A stretch of 64,000 nt of DNA, taken from NCBI RefSeq assembly GCF_000316685.1, contig NC_019680.1, forward strand, positions 1,055,501 to 1,119,500. Direction: 5' to 3'. The DNA comes from Synechococcus sp. PCC 6312. Its GTDB lineage: Bacteria > Cyanobacteriota > Cyanobacteriia > Thermosynechococcales > Thermosynechococcaceae. Within the stretch, counting starts at the first letter, position 1. Each line of letters opens with the position of its first letter. Positions 8,045 through 16,095 of this stretch are shown here, in pieces. The position numbers and the translations under genes were made by a program. The notes beneath the pieces were generated by a model, which saw only the letters and a program-made list of their open reading frames with translations, made no database searches and had not been told where the DNA came from.

Positions 8045-9183
8045 AATGGAAGAGTGATATGAATTTGAGTGCCTTGGGCGTAAGCGGTTTGAATATCGAG
8101 TTGTCCACCTAATAACTGGACTCGTTCAATCATACCTTGAAGCCCAAAGCCTGGATGAATTGCAGCGAGATCAAAGCCAATACCATTATCTTTTAACTCT
8201 AAGTAGATGCTTTTGGACTTCTGATGAGAAAAAAAACTGACTTGAGAAGCTTGAGCATGTTTCTGAATATTCATCAATCCCTCCTTGACAATGCAATAGA
8301 TTTGATAGCTCTGATAAATAGGTAAGACTGGGAGATTCACTGTCCACTGGACTTGTAAAGTTGATGTCTCCCGCAGTTGTTCTAGTAGGGCAATCAGAGC
8401 TTGATTGAGATCGAAATCAGATTGACGCATTCGATCGAGAGCTTTGCTCACATCTTCAATGCACTGTCTAGCAAGAAACTTAGCAGTGTCAATAGCTTGA
8501 AAGGCTTGAGTTGGGTTCTGAGATCGCAAGGTTTGTGCAACAGCTAATTGGGTATCTAAATCTGTTAGAGTATGACCGAGTGAATCATGAATTTCTCGTG
8601 CAATTCGCGTTCGCTCTAATGTGGTAGCCAATGCTTCAACTTGTTCTGAAAGTTCTTTAATCTTTTGATAGCTGCTTTGTTGGTCTACCAGCATCTGACT
8701 TAGCATGATGGTAAAGAAACTAGCGGCCGTATACGTCGCCAGTGAAAAGAGGGCGAAGCGTACTGGGTTTGTTGGATCAAGTCCTAACGATTCAACAATT
8801 TGTAGCTGTTGAGATCGGCTCAGAACGCCAATATACTCACTGAGAGTAGAAGGAATAGCGGTTATAACGATTAAAGCGATCGTAGTATAACGCCCCAGCA
8901 GAAAATAGCTTTTGCCAAAAAAAATGAATTTAAAGATACTCAGATCAACGTTGAGACTCCTTGCTGATAAGACGATGGCTAATTCAAGCACGATGTAAAT
9001 AAACCGTATCCAGCGAGGATATTGGATTGGGAACACCCAGCTCATAAGAAAAAGTGTGATAGAGAAACCAAAGGCAAGTGGCAAATTGTAACCAGACCCA
9101 CTGAGCCACATACCTAAGTACGCTGCAAGAAATACGCACTCTAATGAACGGAAGGATTGAGGTAACGATCGCAGGAAAAACAT
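8041..9183 (-). CDS. Membrane sensor histidine kinase (HisKA_3 / DesK-LiaS-like)
   Basis: 380 residues. The first ~170 carry about five to six hydrophobic segments and no large extracellular loop, suggesting that it senses membrane state or an intramembrane cue. A short coiled linker (~170-190) leads to the HisKA_3 dimerisation box with the phospho-acceptor His in RIAREIHDSLGHTL. The HATPase domain follows, with the N-box in EGLMNIQKHAQAS, the G1 box DNGIGFD, and PGFGLQGMIERVQLLGG. This is the NarL-partner kinase class. It is coupled to the downstream response regulator by a 4-bp overlap and is divergent from the exporter operon, the arrangement of many stress-sensing export modules. Confidence 0.92.
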   Translation of the reverse strand: MFFLRSLPQSFRSLECVFLAAYLGMWLSGSGYNLPLAFGFSITLFLMSWVFPIQYPRWIRFIYIVLELAIVLSARSLNVDLSIFKFIFFGKSYFLLGRYTTIALIVITAIPSTLSEYIGVLSRSQQLQIVESLGLDPTNPVRFALFSLATYTAASFFTIMLSQMLVDQQSSYQKIKELSEQVEALATTLERTRIAREIHDSLGHTLTDLDTQLAVAQTLRSQNPTQAFQAIDTAKFLARQCIEDVSKALDRMRQSDFDLNQALIALLEQLRETSTLQVQWTVNLPVLPIYQSYQIYCIVKEGLMNIQKHAQASQVSFFSHQKSKSIYLELKDNGIGFDLAAIHPGFGLQGMIERVQLLGGQLDIQTAYAQGTQIHITLPL

Positions 9184-9254
9184 TATAAAAAAACAATTTT
9201 TGTAGTTAATGTATTAAACATTAAATTCTAGTGCATGCTTCCAACTGAAAAAAG

Positions 9255-9266
9255 TGACCTGGGTCA
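9255..9266. promoter_or_regulatory. Perfect dyad TGACC-TG-GGTCA, candidate operator of the response regulator
   Basis: A perfect 5-bp inverted repeat with 2-bp spacing in the 193-bp region between the divergent histidine kinase and exporter genes. Its size suits a dimeric LuxR-type regulator. No other equally good dyad is seen in this gap. The assignment to the neighbouring regulator is inference. Confidence 0.4.
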
Positions 9267-9376
9267 TAAATTTCTATGCTTCATAAGACTATTTTCGTAA
9301 ATACCGTTCTCCTAATGTAATGAATAGATGTCTGCTAATGAATTCGCAACTACCTATTTAAATCCCTAAAGATATA

Positions 9377-10564
9377 ATGCTAAGTCGATTTGAAGCAAGT
9401 AAACTCAAGCCTCTAAACCGTAAATGGTTGATTGGGATAGGCATTGCTTGCCTAATCGGAATCGGACTAATTACTTTGCGTCTAAAATCCTCAATTCCTA
9501 CAGCGCCAGCACCAATTTCACCCCCACCGACTTTGCCCACAGTAAATGCGCTAGGGCGACTTGAACCAGAGGGAGAGGTGATTAAGGTTTCTGCTCCAAG
9601 TCAATTTATGGGAGGGAGCCAAGTTATGGAACTGCGAGTTAAAGAGGGTGATGTTGTCCAAGCTGGTCAAATCCTTGCTGTTCTGGATTCTCGAGATCGC
9701 TTACAATCTAGTTTACTAGAAGCCCAAAAACAGGTTCAGGTCTATCGATCCCGCCTTGAAGATGTTAAAGCAGGTGCAAAACGGGGAGAAATCACAGCAG
9801 CACAAGCTGAAATTCAGAATCTAGAAGCACAACTTTCGGGTGAGGTTGAAACGCAACAAGCAACGATCGATCGCCTACAAGCTGAGCTGGAGAATGCTGA
9901 AAAAGAGTTACAGCGAAATCAAATTCTGTTTGAGGAAGGTGCGATCGCTGCATCAGTTCTCGATACTCGTAAACTTGCAGTTATAACTGCACAGAAACGC
10001 CTCAAAGAAGCAACCTCTATTTCCAACCGAACTCAAGGTACCTTGACAGCTCAAATACAAAAGGCGAAAGCAATTTTATCTCAAACTGCAGAAGTTCAAT
10101 CTACAGAGATAAGTATTGCAAAAGCAGAAGTTGATCGTGCAATTGCAGCAGTAAAACGAATTCAAACCGAACTGAATCAATCATATGTCCGTGCACCGAA
10201 ATCTGGACGGATTCTTAAAATCCAGACGTATGAGGGAGAGATTACTAGTAGTGACGGTATTGTTGAACTAGCAGCCACAGATCAAATGATTGTGATTGCA
10301 GAAGTCTATGAAAGCGATATAAAAAAAGTGCAGAAAGGTCAAACAGCAATCATTACAAGTCCTAGTAATGTTTTTTCAAATAAAATACTTGGAATAGTTC
10401 AGCAAATTGGGTCTCAAATTGCCAAAAAAGATATTTTGAATAGTGACCCAACAGCTGCAACAGATGCGAGAGTCATAGAGGTTAAGATTCAGCTTGATCG
10501 AGAAGTAAGTAAAAAAGTCGCAAATCTGATCAATCTTCAGGTCGACGTGGAGTTACAACCATGA
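9377..10564 (+). CDS. devB: DevB-type periplasmic adaptor (HlyD family) of an ABC exporter
   Basis: 395 residues. A single N-terminal membrane anchor (about 17-37) is followed by a biotinyl-lipoyl-like half motif (VNALGRLEPEGEVIKVSAP), a long periplasmic coiled-coil hairpin (~110-260, rich in Gln/Glu/Ala heptads), the second lipoyl half and a beta-barrel domain. This is the DevB/HlyD adaptor architecture that links an inner-membrane ABC transporter to an outer-membrane channel. It overlaps the permease gene by 4 bp. DevBCA homologues export glycolipids in heterocyst formers; in a unicellular host the cargo is unknown and could be a lipid, a peptide or a toxic compound. Contains a HIP1 octamer (GCGATCGC) near 9942. 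Confidence 0.9.
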   Translation: MLSRFEASKLKPLNRKWLIGIGIACLIGIGLITLRLKSSIPTAPAPISPPPTLPTVNALGRLEPEGEVIKVSAPSQFMGGSQVMELRVKEGDVVQAGQILAVLDSRDRLQSSLLEAQKQVQVYRSRLEDVKAGAKRGEITAAQAEIQNLEAQLSGEVETQQATIDRLQAELENAEKELQRNQILFEEGAIAASVLDTRKLAVITAQKRLKEATSISNRTQGTLTAQIQKAKAILSQTAEVQSTEISIAKAEVDRAIAAVKRIQTELNQSYVRAPKSGRILKIQTYEGEITSSDGIVELAATDQMIVIAEVYESDIKKVQKGQTAIITSPSNVFSNKILGIVQQIGSQIAKKDILNSDPTAATDARVIEVKIQLDREVSKKVANLINLQVDVELQP

Positions 10565-11718
10565 TCAAACGTAGAATTTTTCTAGCTTGGCGACAATTAA
10601 TGAGCCGTAAAGGACGGTTTCTTGTTGCTCTTGCTGGGATTGGATTTGCAGATATTTTAATTATGACGCAGTTGGGATTTAAGAGTGCGCTGTTGGATAG
10701 TAATACTCGCCTGCCCAGCATTCTAAATGCTGATTTGATTATCGTGAGTTCTCAAGCTCAGAACTTCGGAGTATTGAAAGACTTTTCTCGTCGTCGACTG
10801 TTTCAGGCTAAGAATTTGACCGAAATAGTCAGGGCGGAGCCATTGTACTTGAACTTAGCCACTTGGAAGAATCCTCAAACAAACTCAGAATCTTCAATCC
10901 TGGTATTTGGATTTAATCCTGCACAATCTGCGTTTCGTCTTCCTGAATTAACCCAAAGTTCAAGATTAATTCAATATCCGGATGTAGTTCTGTTCGATCG
11001 TGCCTCAAATGGACAGTATGAAAATGTTATCGCGCAAATTGAACAGGGTAAAAAAGTGTATACAGAAATACAGGGGAGAAAAAAACAGATCATTGGACTC
11101 TATCAAGTAGGAGCTTCGTTTATTGCAGATGGCAGTTTGATAACGAGTGATCAGAATTTTTTGAGAATCTTTAATAGCCGCAATGCTGGAGCAGTTAGCT
11201 TAGGATTAGTTACTCTTAAGGCTGGAAGCAATCCAAATCAAGTTGCAGAAAAGTTACAAAAAGAACTTCCCGGTGATGTAAAAGTCTTTACTCGACAAGC
11301 CTATATTGAAAGTGAAAGATTATATTGGGAAAAAAACACTTCAATTGGCTTTGTATTCTCCTTTGGAGTTATTGTTGGAATCTTTGTAGGAGTAATAATT
11401 GTGTATCAAATTCTATTTAGTGATGTCTCTGATCATCTTTCAGAATATGCCACACTTAAGGCAATTGGATATAATGATAGTTACTTATTGGGTGTAGTAT
11501 TTCAAGAAGCCATTATTCTTGCAATCGTTGGCTTTGTTCCTGGTAGTTTGATCTCAATAGGTCTATACAACTTAATTAGCAATGCAACAAATTTACCATT
11601 GTTGATCACTACAACTCGATTACTTGAAGTTTTTTTATTGACTCTTGGAATGTGCGCTCTATCTGGTGCAATCGCAATGCGAAAACTTAGATCTGCTGAT
11701 CCGGCAGATATTTTTTAG
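10561..11718 (+). CDS. devC: DevC-type ABC transporter permease (FtsX-like)
   Basis: 385 residues. One membrane helix lies near the N-terminus (about 18-42), then a large soluble periplasmic domain (~45-260), then three C-terminal helices (about 265-290, 315-345, 352-375). This is the MacB/FtsX-like type VII ABC topology of DevC. Motifs include FSFGVIVGIFVGVIIVYQIL and the coupling region YATLKAIGYNDSYLL before the second helix. It has a 4-bp overlap with the adaptor gene and 10 bp to the next gene, whose ribosome binding site (TAGGAG) overlaps its end, so it is part of one operon. Confidence 0.9.
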   Translation: MIKRRIFLAWRQLMSRKGRFLVALAGIGFADILIMTQLGFKSALLDSNTRLPSILNADLIIVSSQAQNFGVLKDFSRRRLFQAKNLTEIVRAEPLYLNLATWKNPQTNSESSILVFGFNPAQSAFRLPELTQSSRLIQYPDVVLFDRASNGQYENVIAQIEQGKKVYTEIQGRKKQIIGLYQVGASFIADGSLITSDQNFLRIFNSRNAGAVSLGLVTLKAGSNPNQVAEKLQKELPGDVKVFTRQAYIESERLYWEKNTSIGFVFSFGVIVGIFVGVIIVYQILFSDVSDHLSEYATLKAIGYNDSYLLGVVFQEAIILAIVGFVPGSLISIGLYNLISNATNLPLLITTTRLLEVFLLTLGMCALSGAIAMRKLRSADPADIF

Positions 11719-11728
11719 GAGTAATTGT

Positions 11729-12283
11729 ATGAACCTTATTCAGCGAATTTTAACAGTAATTAGCATTATTACAATCACAAGTAATCATGCATATGCAGAA
11801 ATTGTGAATCCTCAATACCAACTGAGATCAGAAGCGATACAACTGTCTCAAGATTCCGAAACAAAACAACCAACTCGGAAAAATCGACGTAGCTATATCG
11901 GGTTGGGTGGAGGATTAGGTTTAAGTGGGGGTGAAACCGGATTAGCAGATGGTGGAATTTCTATTGTGTCTCGTTTTGGGATTACTGATAATATTTCAAT
12001 TCATAACTCTACCATTTTTGGTAATCAGACCTCGTCAATGCCTGCATTGACTATTGGCATCCCAATTCGTAATGAGAATACCACTGAGATAGTTGCTTAT
12101 CCTTTCCTTGGAGGTGGTATCAACATCAATACATCCCAGAATTTTGAGGTTGATCCGCTACTCGTTACAGGAGTTGATGTTCCCGTTACCGATCAAATTA
12201 TGGCGACCACTCGATTCAATTATAGTTTTGGTGAAAACGAAAATGATTTTGGTGTTTTGTTAGGAATTGGCTACCGTTTTTAA
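11729..12283 (+). CDS. Secreted, probably outer-membrane beta-barrel protein of the exporter operon
   Basis: 184 residues from the ATG at 11729, chosen because TAGGAG lies 8 bp before it and because it gives a clean signal peptide (about 1-25, ending AYA-E). A longer frame starting at 11645 is rejected since it overlaps devC deeply. The mature part is rich in Gly and alternating hydrophobic residues (YIGLGGGLGLSGGE, EIVAYPFLGGGINI, TRFNYSFGENE) and ends in FGVLLGIGYRF, with a C-terminal Phe as in outer-membrane barrels. With about 160 mature residues it could form an 8-strand barrel. I do not recognise a named family. Its position between devC and devA implies a role in the same export path. 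Confidence 0.75.
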   Translation: MNLIQRILTVISIITITSNHAYAEIVNPQYQLRSEAIQLSQDSETKQPTRKNRRSYIGLGGGLGLSGGETGLADGGISIVSRFGITDNISIHNSTIFGNQTSSMPALTIGIPIRNENTTEIVAYPFLGGGININTSQNFEVDPLLVTGVDVPVTDQIMATTRFNYSFGENENDFGVLLGIGYRF

Positions 12284-12289
12284 ATTATT

Positions 12290-13015
12290 ATGATGCAACT
12301 CTCTTTTTCACAATCATCCTTGAAGACTTTAGAAGTAGTCCCACCCATTGCAATTAGTAACCTTAATTATTGTTTTGGCGATGGACGACTGCAAAAATCT
12401 GTCTTGTCTGACATCAATCTCGATATTGAAGCAGGTGAGATTGTTATTATGACAGGGCCTTCCGGATCTGGGAAAACAACACTACTTTCCTTAATCGGTG
12501 GACTGAGAGCTTGTCAAGATGGAAGCTTAAAGGTCGTTGGGCAAGAGCTTTGTGGTGCAACACAATCTCAGCTAGTTCAAATCAGACAAAACATTGGCTA
12601 TATTTTTCAAGCACATAATTTACTTGATAGCTTATCGGCTCTGGAGAATGTGCAAATGTCCCTAGATCTGTATCCAAGAATTCCATGGGATGTTCGTAAA
12701 CAGAAGGCAAGACAAATGCTCGAAATTGTAGGTTTAGGTGATCGTATATCCTATTATCCAAACAACCTTTCAGGAGGCCAAAAACAACGTGTGGCGATAG
12801 CTCGTGCTTTAGTTACAAATCCAAAAATTGTTCTTGCCGATGAACCGACAGCCGCACTCGACAAAAAATCAGGACGTGATGTTGTAGAACTACTACAACG
12901 ACTGGCTAAAAACCAAGCTTGTACTATTTTGCTCGTTACTCACGATAATCGCATTCTCGATATTGCTGATCGCATTATCGAGATGGAAGATGGATGCTTA
13001 ATCCAGAAAGAATAA
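12290..13015 (+). CDS. devA: DevA-type ABC transporter ATPase
   Basis: 241 residues with the full ABC ATPase set: Walker A GPSGSGKTT (~residue 56), Q-loop in IGYIFQAHNLL, signature LSGGQKQRVAIARAL (~159), Walker B KIVLADEPTAALD and the switch His in LLVTHD. It is of the LolD/MacB class that pairs with FtsX-like permeases. Two Met codons (12290, 12293) are possible starts and no strong ribosome binding site is visible. The gene follows the barrel protein by 6 bp, so the operon order is devB-devC-barrel-devA, unusual in that a further gene separates the permease from the ATPase. Confidence 0.92.
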   Translation: MMQLSFSQSSLKTLEVVPPIAISNLNYCFGDGRLQKSVLSDINLDIEAGEIVIMTGPSGSGKTTLLSLIGGLRACQDGSLKVVGQELCGATQSQLVQIRQNIGYIFQAHNLLDSLSALENVQMSLDLYPRIPWDVRKQKARQMLEIVGLGDRISYYPNNLSGGQKQRVAIARALVTNPKIVLADEPTAALDKKSGRDVVELLQRLAKNQACTILLVTHDNRILDIADRIIEMEDGCLIQKE

Positions 13016-13057
13016 GCTTTTCAAAAATTGTTTGCAACTAATCTTTAGAAGTATTTT

Positions 13058-13519
13058 ATGATGACTGGGATGAGAGGATTATTGATTGCTACACTATTGG
13101 TTTCATTTTTTGGAAATAAGATAATGTTGTCAACTGCAAGTGCATCCCCTACTAGTAAGTTAACCATTGAAATTAGTGGATTGAAAAATCGGAGCGGAAC
13201 TCTGTGTCTCAGTTTATTTTCGAGCGAGAAAGGGTTTCCAACTCAGAGTGATCTTGCTCTTGCTTCTCTTTGTGTCCCAGCTGAAGAAACCTCAGCTAGC
13301 TTTCAAGAGTTAGTTCCTGGACGTTATGCAGTTGCAGTTATTCATGACTTTAATAATGATGGAAAACTTAATACTAACTTCCTTGGAATTCCTAATGAGG
13401 GCTTTGGATTTTCGCGTAATCCTAGAATTATAAACCGTGCACCTAGCTTTACAGATACAGCTTTTATTGTATCAGAAAAAATAACAAAAATCCAGATCAA
13501 CTTGAAGTATTTATTCTAA
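13058..13519 (+). CDS. Secreted DUF2141 family protein
   Basis: 153 residues. An N-terminal signal peptide (about 1-28: LLIATLLVSFFGNKIMLSTAS) precedes a DUF2141 domain (LTIEISGLKNRSGTLCLSLF, then AVAVIHDFNNDGKLNTNFLG and GIPNEGFGFSRN). DUF2141 proteins are small periplasmic or outer-membrane-associated beta-sandwich proteins of unknown function. The gene follows devA by 42 bp on the same strand and is probably the last gene of the exporter operon. It is immediately followed by the deleted IS relative that ends the island. Confidence 0.85.
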   Translation: MMTGMRGLLIATLLVSFFGNKIMLSTASASPTSKLTIEISGLKNRSGTLCLSLFSSEKGFPTQSDLALASLCVPAEETSASFQELVPGRYAVAVIHDFNNDGKLNTNFLGIPNEGFGFSRNPRIINRAPSFTDTAFIVSEKITKIQINLKYLF

Positions 13520-13554
13520 AAACATTGTCCCAATAAGCACTCTTAATCAGGAAT

Positions 13555-13713
13555 ACTATATCTGACAGAACTTATTTATATCGGTAAATAAACTAGAATA
13601 TAAATATTTTATAAAGAAAAAATGTAATTTTATGAGCTAACTTATCGCGTTAAATTTGAACCAGAAAAATTACATCGCCTTATCATCTATTCCAGATCAG
13701 CTTCATATAGTGT
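13555..13713. mobile_element. Internally deleted relative of the IS5-like element (MITE-like)
   Basis: The left half, around ACTATATCTGACAGAACTT then AAATAAACTAGAATATAAAT, matches the left end of the element at 5751. The right half, around AGAAAAATTACATCGCCTTA then CAGATCA, matches the element's right end near 7020-7060. The transposase frames are gone. Outer ends ACTATAT (left) and ACTATAT (reverse complement of the right end) agree. Similarity begins a little outside, at TTGTCCCAATAAG (~13527). It lies at the right edge of the AT-rich exporter island, in the same orientation as the full copy at the left edge. Confidence 0.6.
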
Positions 13714-13782
13714 TAACTAGGCTCGCCTAGCTTAGGAAAATCTAGAAATTTTGCCAGTAGAACATATCCTAACTTGGCCCAA

Positions 13783-14847
13783 TCAGTGCCTTGAATGAGT
13801 ATCACAAACCTGCTTAAGGTATTTAAGCTGCTGCTTTACCTGACCAGAATCTAATAATTCAGCCGCCAGTTGAATCCCCGCCGTCAAGTTTTCACAACTA
13901 TTACGCTGCCATAGATAAAAGCCACTATTCCAAAGCAGGGCTTGACGAAGTTGATTAAAGCGACCATCTAAAACTGCTTCCATGGCTACTATTGCATCAT
14001 TCAGATTGACCCAGGCCGGGTTCTTGCCCCCTAAACCATAATCTTGGGCATGAAGGCGTAGTCGAGTTAGATTCAATTGACCATGGGAGGCTGTATGTAA
14101 GCCAATAATGGCGGTGCGTTCTTGGGGTAAATCACAACTGCCCTCCAGGCCCTTGACTGTTGTAAATTCCGTTACCCCTCTTAAGGTCAACGCCTCCTGG
14201 ATCATCGTTTCCGTAGGGGGATGAACAAATCCAGCGACGACATGACAAGGCCCGGCATAGGGTGACCAAATCAATTCCAAGGTGGCTAAGGGGGGGCGTT
14301 TACCAATTTGGTCGCGATAGGGAACCAGGGCCTGGGCCTGGGGAAAATGGGTCGGTAAATAAACAAATCCCAGGTTTGTGGCTTCTAAAATCTGATGTAT
14401 CTGAGCCAGAGAACAGCCTGACCAATCCACCCCCAGGCCCTGCCACAAATCAATTAACGGTATTCCTTCTTTGGTGGGCATCCGCTCCCCCCCATGTTGC
14501 AAGACCGGACAACCCGCTGCGGCCAAAATTAACGCCGTTAAGACACTCAAGGGCATTGTCCGATCTCGGCCATCATAGGGTTGACTTAAAAGCACCACAG
14601 GTTGAGCGGAATTGATAGGAGGAACTTTCGGGCCAAGCTGTTCATACGCATCCAACATTCCGGCTAGCTCTTCGCCTGTAGGTCGCTTAATCCGATGGGC
14701 AATTAAAAATGCACCAATCTGGGCCGGAGTTGCCTCTTGGGTGAGCATCATGGTCATGGCCTGGGCCGCTTCAGAGCGAGTTAAATCTTTACTTGTATGG
14801 GCCCCACTGCCAACTTTTTTTAATAACTCCCGAAACGCTCGACTCAT
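13783..14847 (-). CDS. Anthranilate phosphoribosyltransferase-like protein (TrpD2-type paralogue)
   Basis: 354 residues with the nucleoside phosphorylase/TrpD fold: a helical N-terminal domain (LTRSEAAQAMTMMLTQEATP, AFLIAHRIKRPTGEELAGM) and an alpha/beta C-terminal domain. The PRPP-binding glycine-rich loop of true TrpD (GTGGD) is replaced by QPYDGRDRTMPLS near residue 90, so it is unlikely to be the tryptophan enzyme. The gene lies 26 bp downstream of ntcB on the same strand, facing away from nirA, suggesting an operon and a nitrogen-related role. Function is not established. Confidence 0.8.
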   Translation of the reverse strand: MSRAFRELLKKVGSGAHTSKDLTRSEAAQAMTMMLTQEATPAQIGAFLIAHRIKRPTGEELAGMLDAYEQLGPKVPPINSAQPVVLLSQPYDGRDRTMPLSVLTALILAAAGCPVLQHGGERMPTKEGIPLIDLWQGLGVDWSGCSLAQIHQILEATNLGFVYLPTHFPQAQALVPYRDQIGKRPPLATLELIWSPYAGPCHVVAGFVHPPTETMIQEALTLRGVTEFTTVKGLEGSCDLPQERTAIIGLHTASHGQLNLTRLRLHAQDYGLGGKNPAWVNLNDAIVAMEAVLDGRFNQLRQALLWNSGFYLWQRNSCENLTAGIQLAAELLDSGQVKQQLKYLKQVCDTHSRH

Positions 14848-14873
14848 GATGTTCTCAAAATAATTAACTATGA

Positions 14874-15812
14874 TTAAACCGCTAAAAGCTGAGGTGTGAT
14901 AGCTAACTTTTTGGTGATCAGGTGAAAGAAGTCAGCAATCGGGGGAATCTTGAGTCGATCAACAGTCGTAACAACCGTGACTTCTCGTTGTAAATCAATC
15001 CCATCGGATGAGTTTTTCTTGTTAAAATAACGGACAACTAATTCAGGATTTTTGGCAGCATCGCCTAACATTGACTCTGGCAATAACGCTAACATTTGAC
15101 TCGAACTAACTACGGCATTAAAGGCATCCGGTGTATTGAGTTCAAGAGCCGCAATTAATGGAGTATTTTGTCGGGAAAACTCATCTTCTACTAACCGCCG
15201 CATCCCATAGCCATCTTTAAAAACCACATGGGGATAGGCCGCAATCTGCTCCCAAGTAATAGTTGTCTTTTCGACTAACGGATGATTCGCCGCCATTAAC
15301 AGGCCAATGGGTTCGTGATACAGGGGGTGAACCACCAACTCCGCCGTCTGAGCTAAATTCCGATGACTCATAACAATCGCCACATCCACCAGGCCATCCC
15401 GCAAGACCTTTAAAGCCCGATCACTGCCCAACGCGGTTACTCGTAATTGCACCTGGGGATAGTGTTGACAAAACTGAGGCAATAGCGGGGGTAATACCGT
15501 CGCGCAAACGGAATGAATTGCTGCTACACATAATTCTGTTTGTTTGCCTTGATGAAATTCACTCAGTTCTTGATTTGCAGTTTGCCACTCTTGCCAAATT
15601 TTACGGGCCCGCTTCAGAAACATTGTTCCCGATACGGTGAGCTTGGCTTGGGCACTCCGATGAAATAAACAAGTTGCTAGTTCTGTTTCTAAGGCTTGAA
15701 TTTGGCGACTGATGGTTGATTGATTGACACCACATTCAAGGGCAGCTTGTTGAAAACTTCCCCGTTCCGCCACTTCCAAAAAGGCCTGTAATTGCTCTAA
15801 ACGCACCGCCAA
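14874..15812 (-). CDS. ntcB: LysR-type nitrogen assimilation activator NtcB
   Basis: 312 residues. An N-terminal LysR winged helix (about 1-62: MAVRLEQLQAFLEVAERGSF, CGVNQSTISRQIQALE) is followed by a periplasmic-binding-like effector domain. NtcB enhances transcription of nitrate assimilation genes in response to nitrite, in cooperation with NtcA. Assignment rests on the LysR fold plus its divergent position next to nirA, the conserved location of ntcB in several cyanobacteria, and a near-perfect TGCA-N5-TGCA-like site at 15974-15986 between the two genes. A different LysR regulator, such as a CbbR-like one, is less likely here. Confidence 0.85.
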   Translation of the reverse strand: MAVRLEQLQAFLEVAERGSFQQAALECGVNQSTISRQIQALETELATCLFHRSAQAKLTVSGTMFLKRARKIWQEWQTANQELSEFHQGKQTELCVAAIHSVCATVLPPLLPQFCQHYPQVQLRVTALGSDRALKVLRDGLVDVAIVMSHRNLAQTAELVVHPLYHEPIGLLMAANHPLVEKTTITWEQIAAYPHVVFKDGYGMRRLVEDEFSRQNTPLIAALELNTPDAFNAVVSSSQMLALLPESMLGDAAKNPELVVRYFNKKNSSDGIDLQREVTVVTTVDRLKIPPIADFFHLITKKLAITPQLLAV

Positions 15813-15972
15813 AATTGTGACTCCTGAGGCTGTCGGGAAGATTTCATTTGATTGAGGGATGACTTAGGGATTAAACCGTAGCGGATTTCTCGATGAGATT
15901 TAGTAAAATAAGATACATTCCTTTGATTCCGATATCAGGTTCTTGTTGGAAAAATGTATATTCAATAACACT

Positions 15973-15987
15973 ATGCAGAAGCCGCAT
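15973..15987. promoter_or_regulatory. Candidate NtcB binding site upstream of nirA
   Basis: ATGC-N7-GCAT at 15973-15987. Read the other way it is TGCA-N5-CGCA, one base from the TGCA-N5-TGCA motif described for NtcB in nirA promoters. It also fits the T-N11-A core of LysR regulators. It lies 37 bp upstream of the NtcA site. Confidence 0.6.
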
Positions 15988-16024
15988 CACTGACATGATG
16001 ATATTGCATTGATATCAAGAAAAT

Positions 16025-16067
16025 GTAGTTTAAGTTACAAAACCCTCCTGAAATAAATTCATACAGT
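16025..16067 (+). promoter_or_regulatory. NtcA-activated promoter of nirA
   Basis: GTA-GTTTAAGT-TAC at 16025-16038 is a perfect GTA-N8-TAC NtcA box. After 23 bp follows TACAGT (16062-16067), a TAN3T -10 element. This is the class II NtcA promoter layout (box replacing the -35, 20-24 bp to the -10). Transcription would start near 16075, some 20 bp before the nirA start. Under nitrogen limitation NtcA with 2-oxoglutarate should drive nirA and the genes downstream of it. Confidence 0.85.
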
Positions 16068-16095
16068 GACGGCTATTGTGACCTAGCAATCAGTT

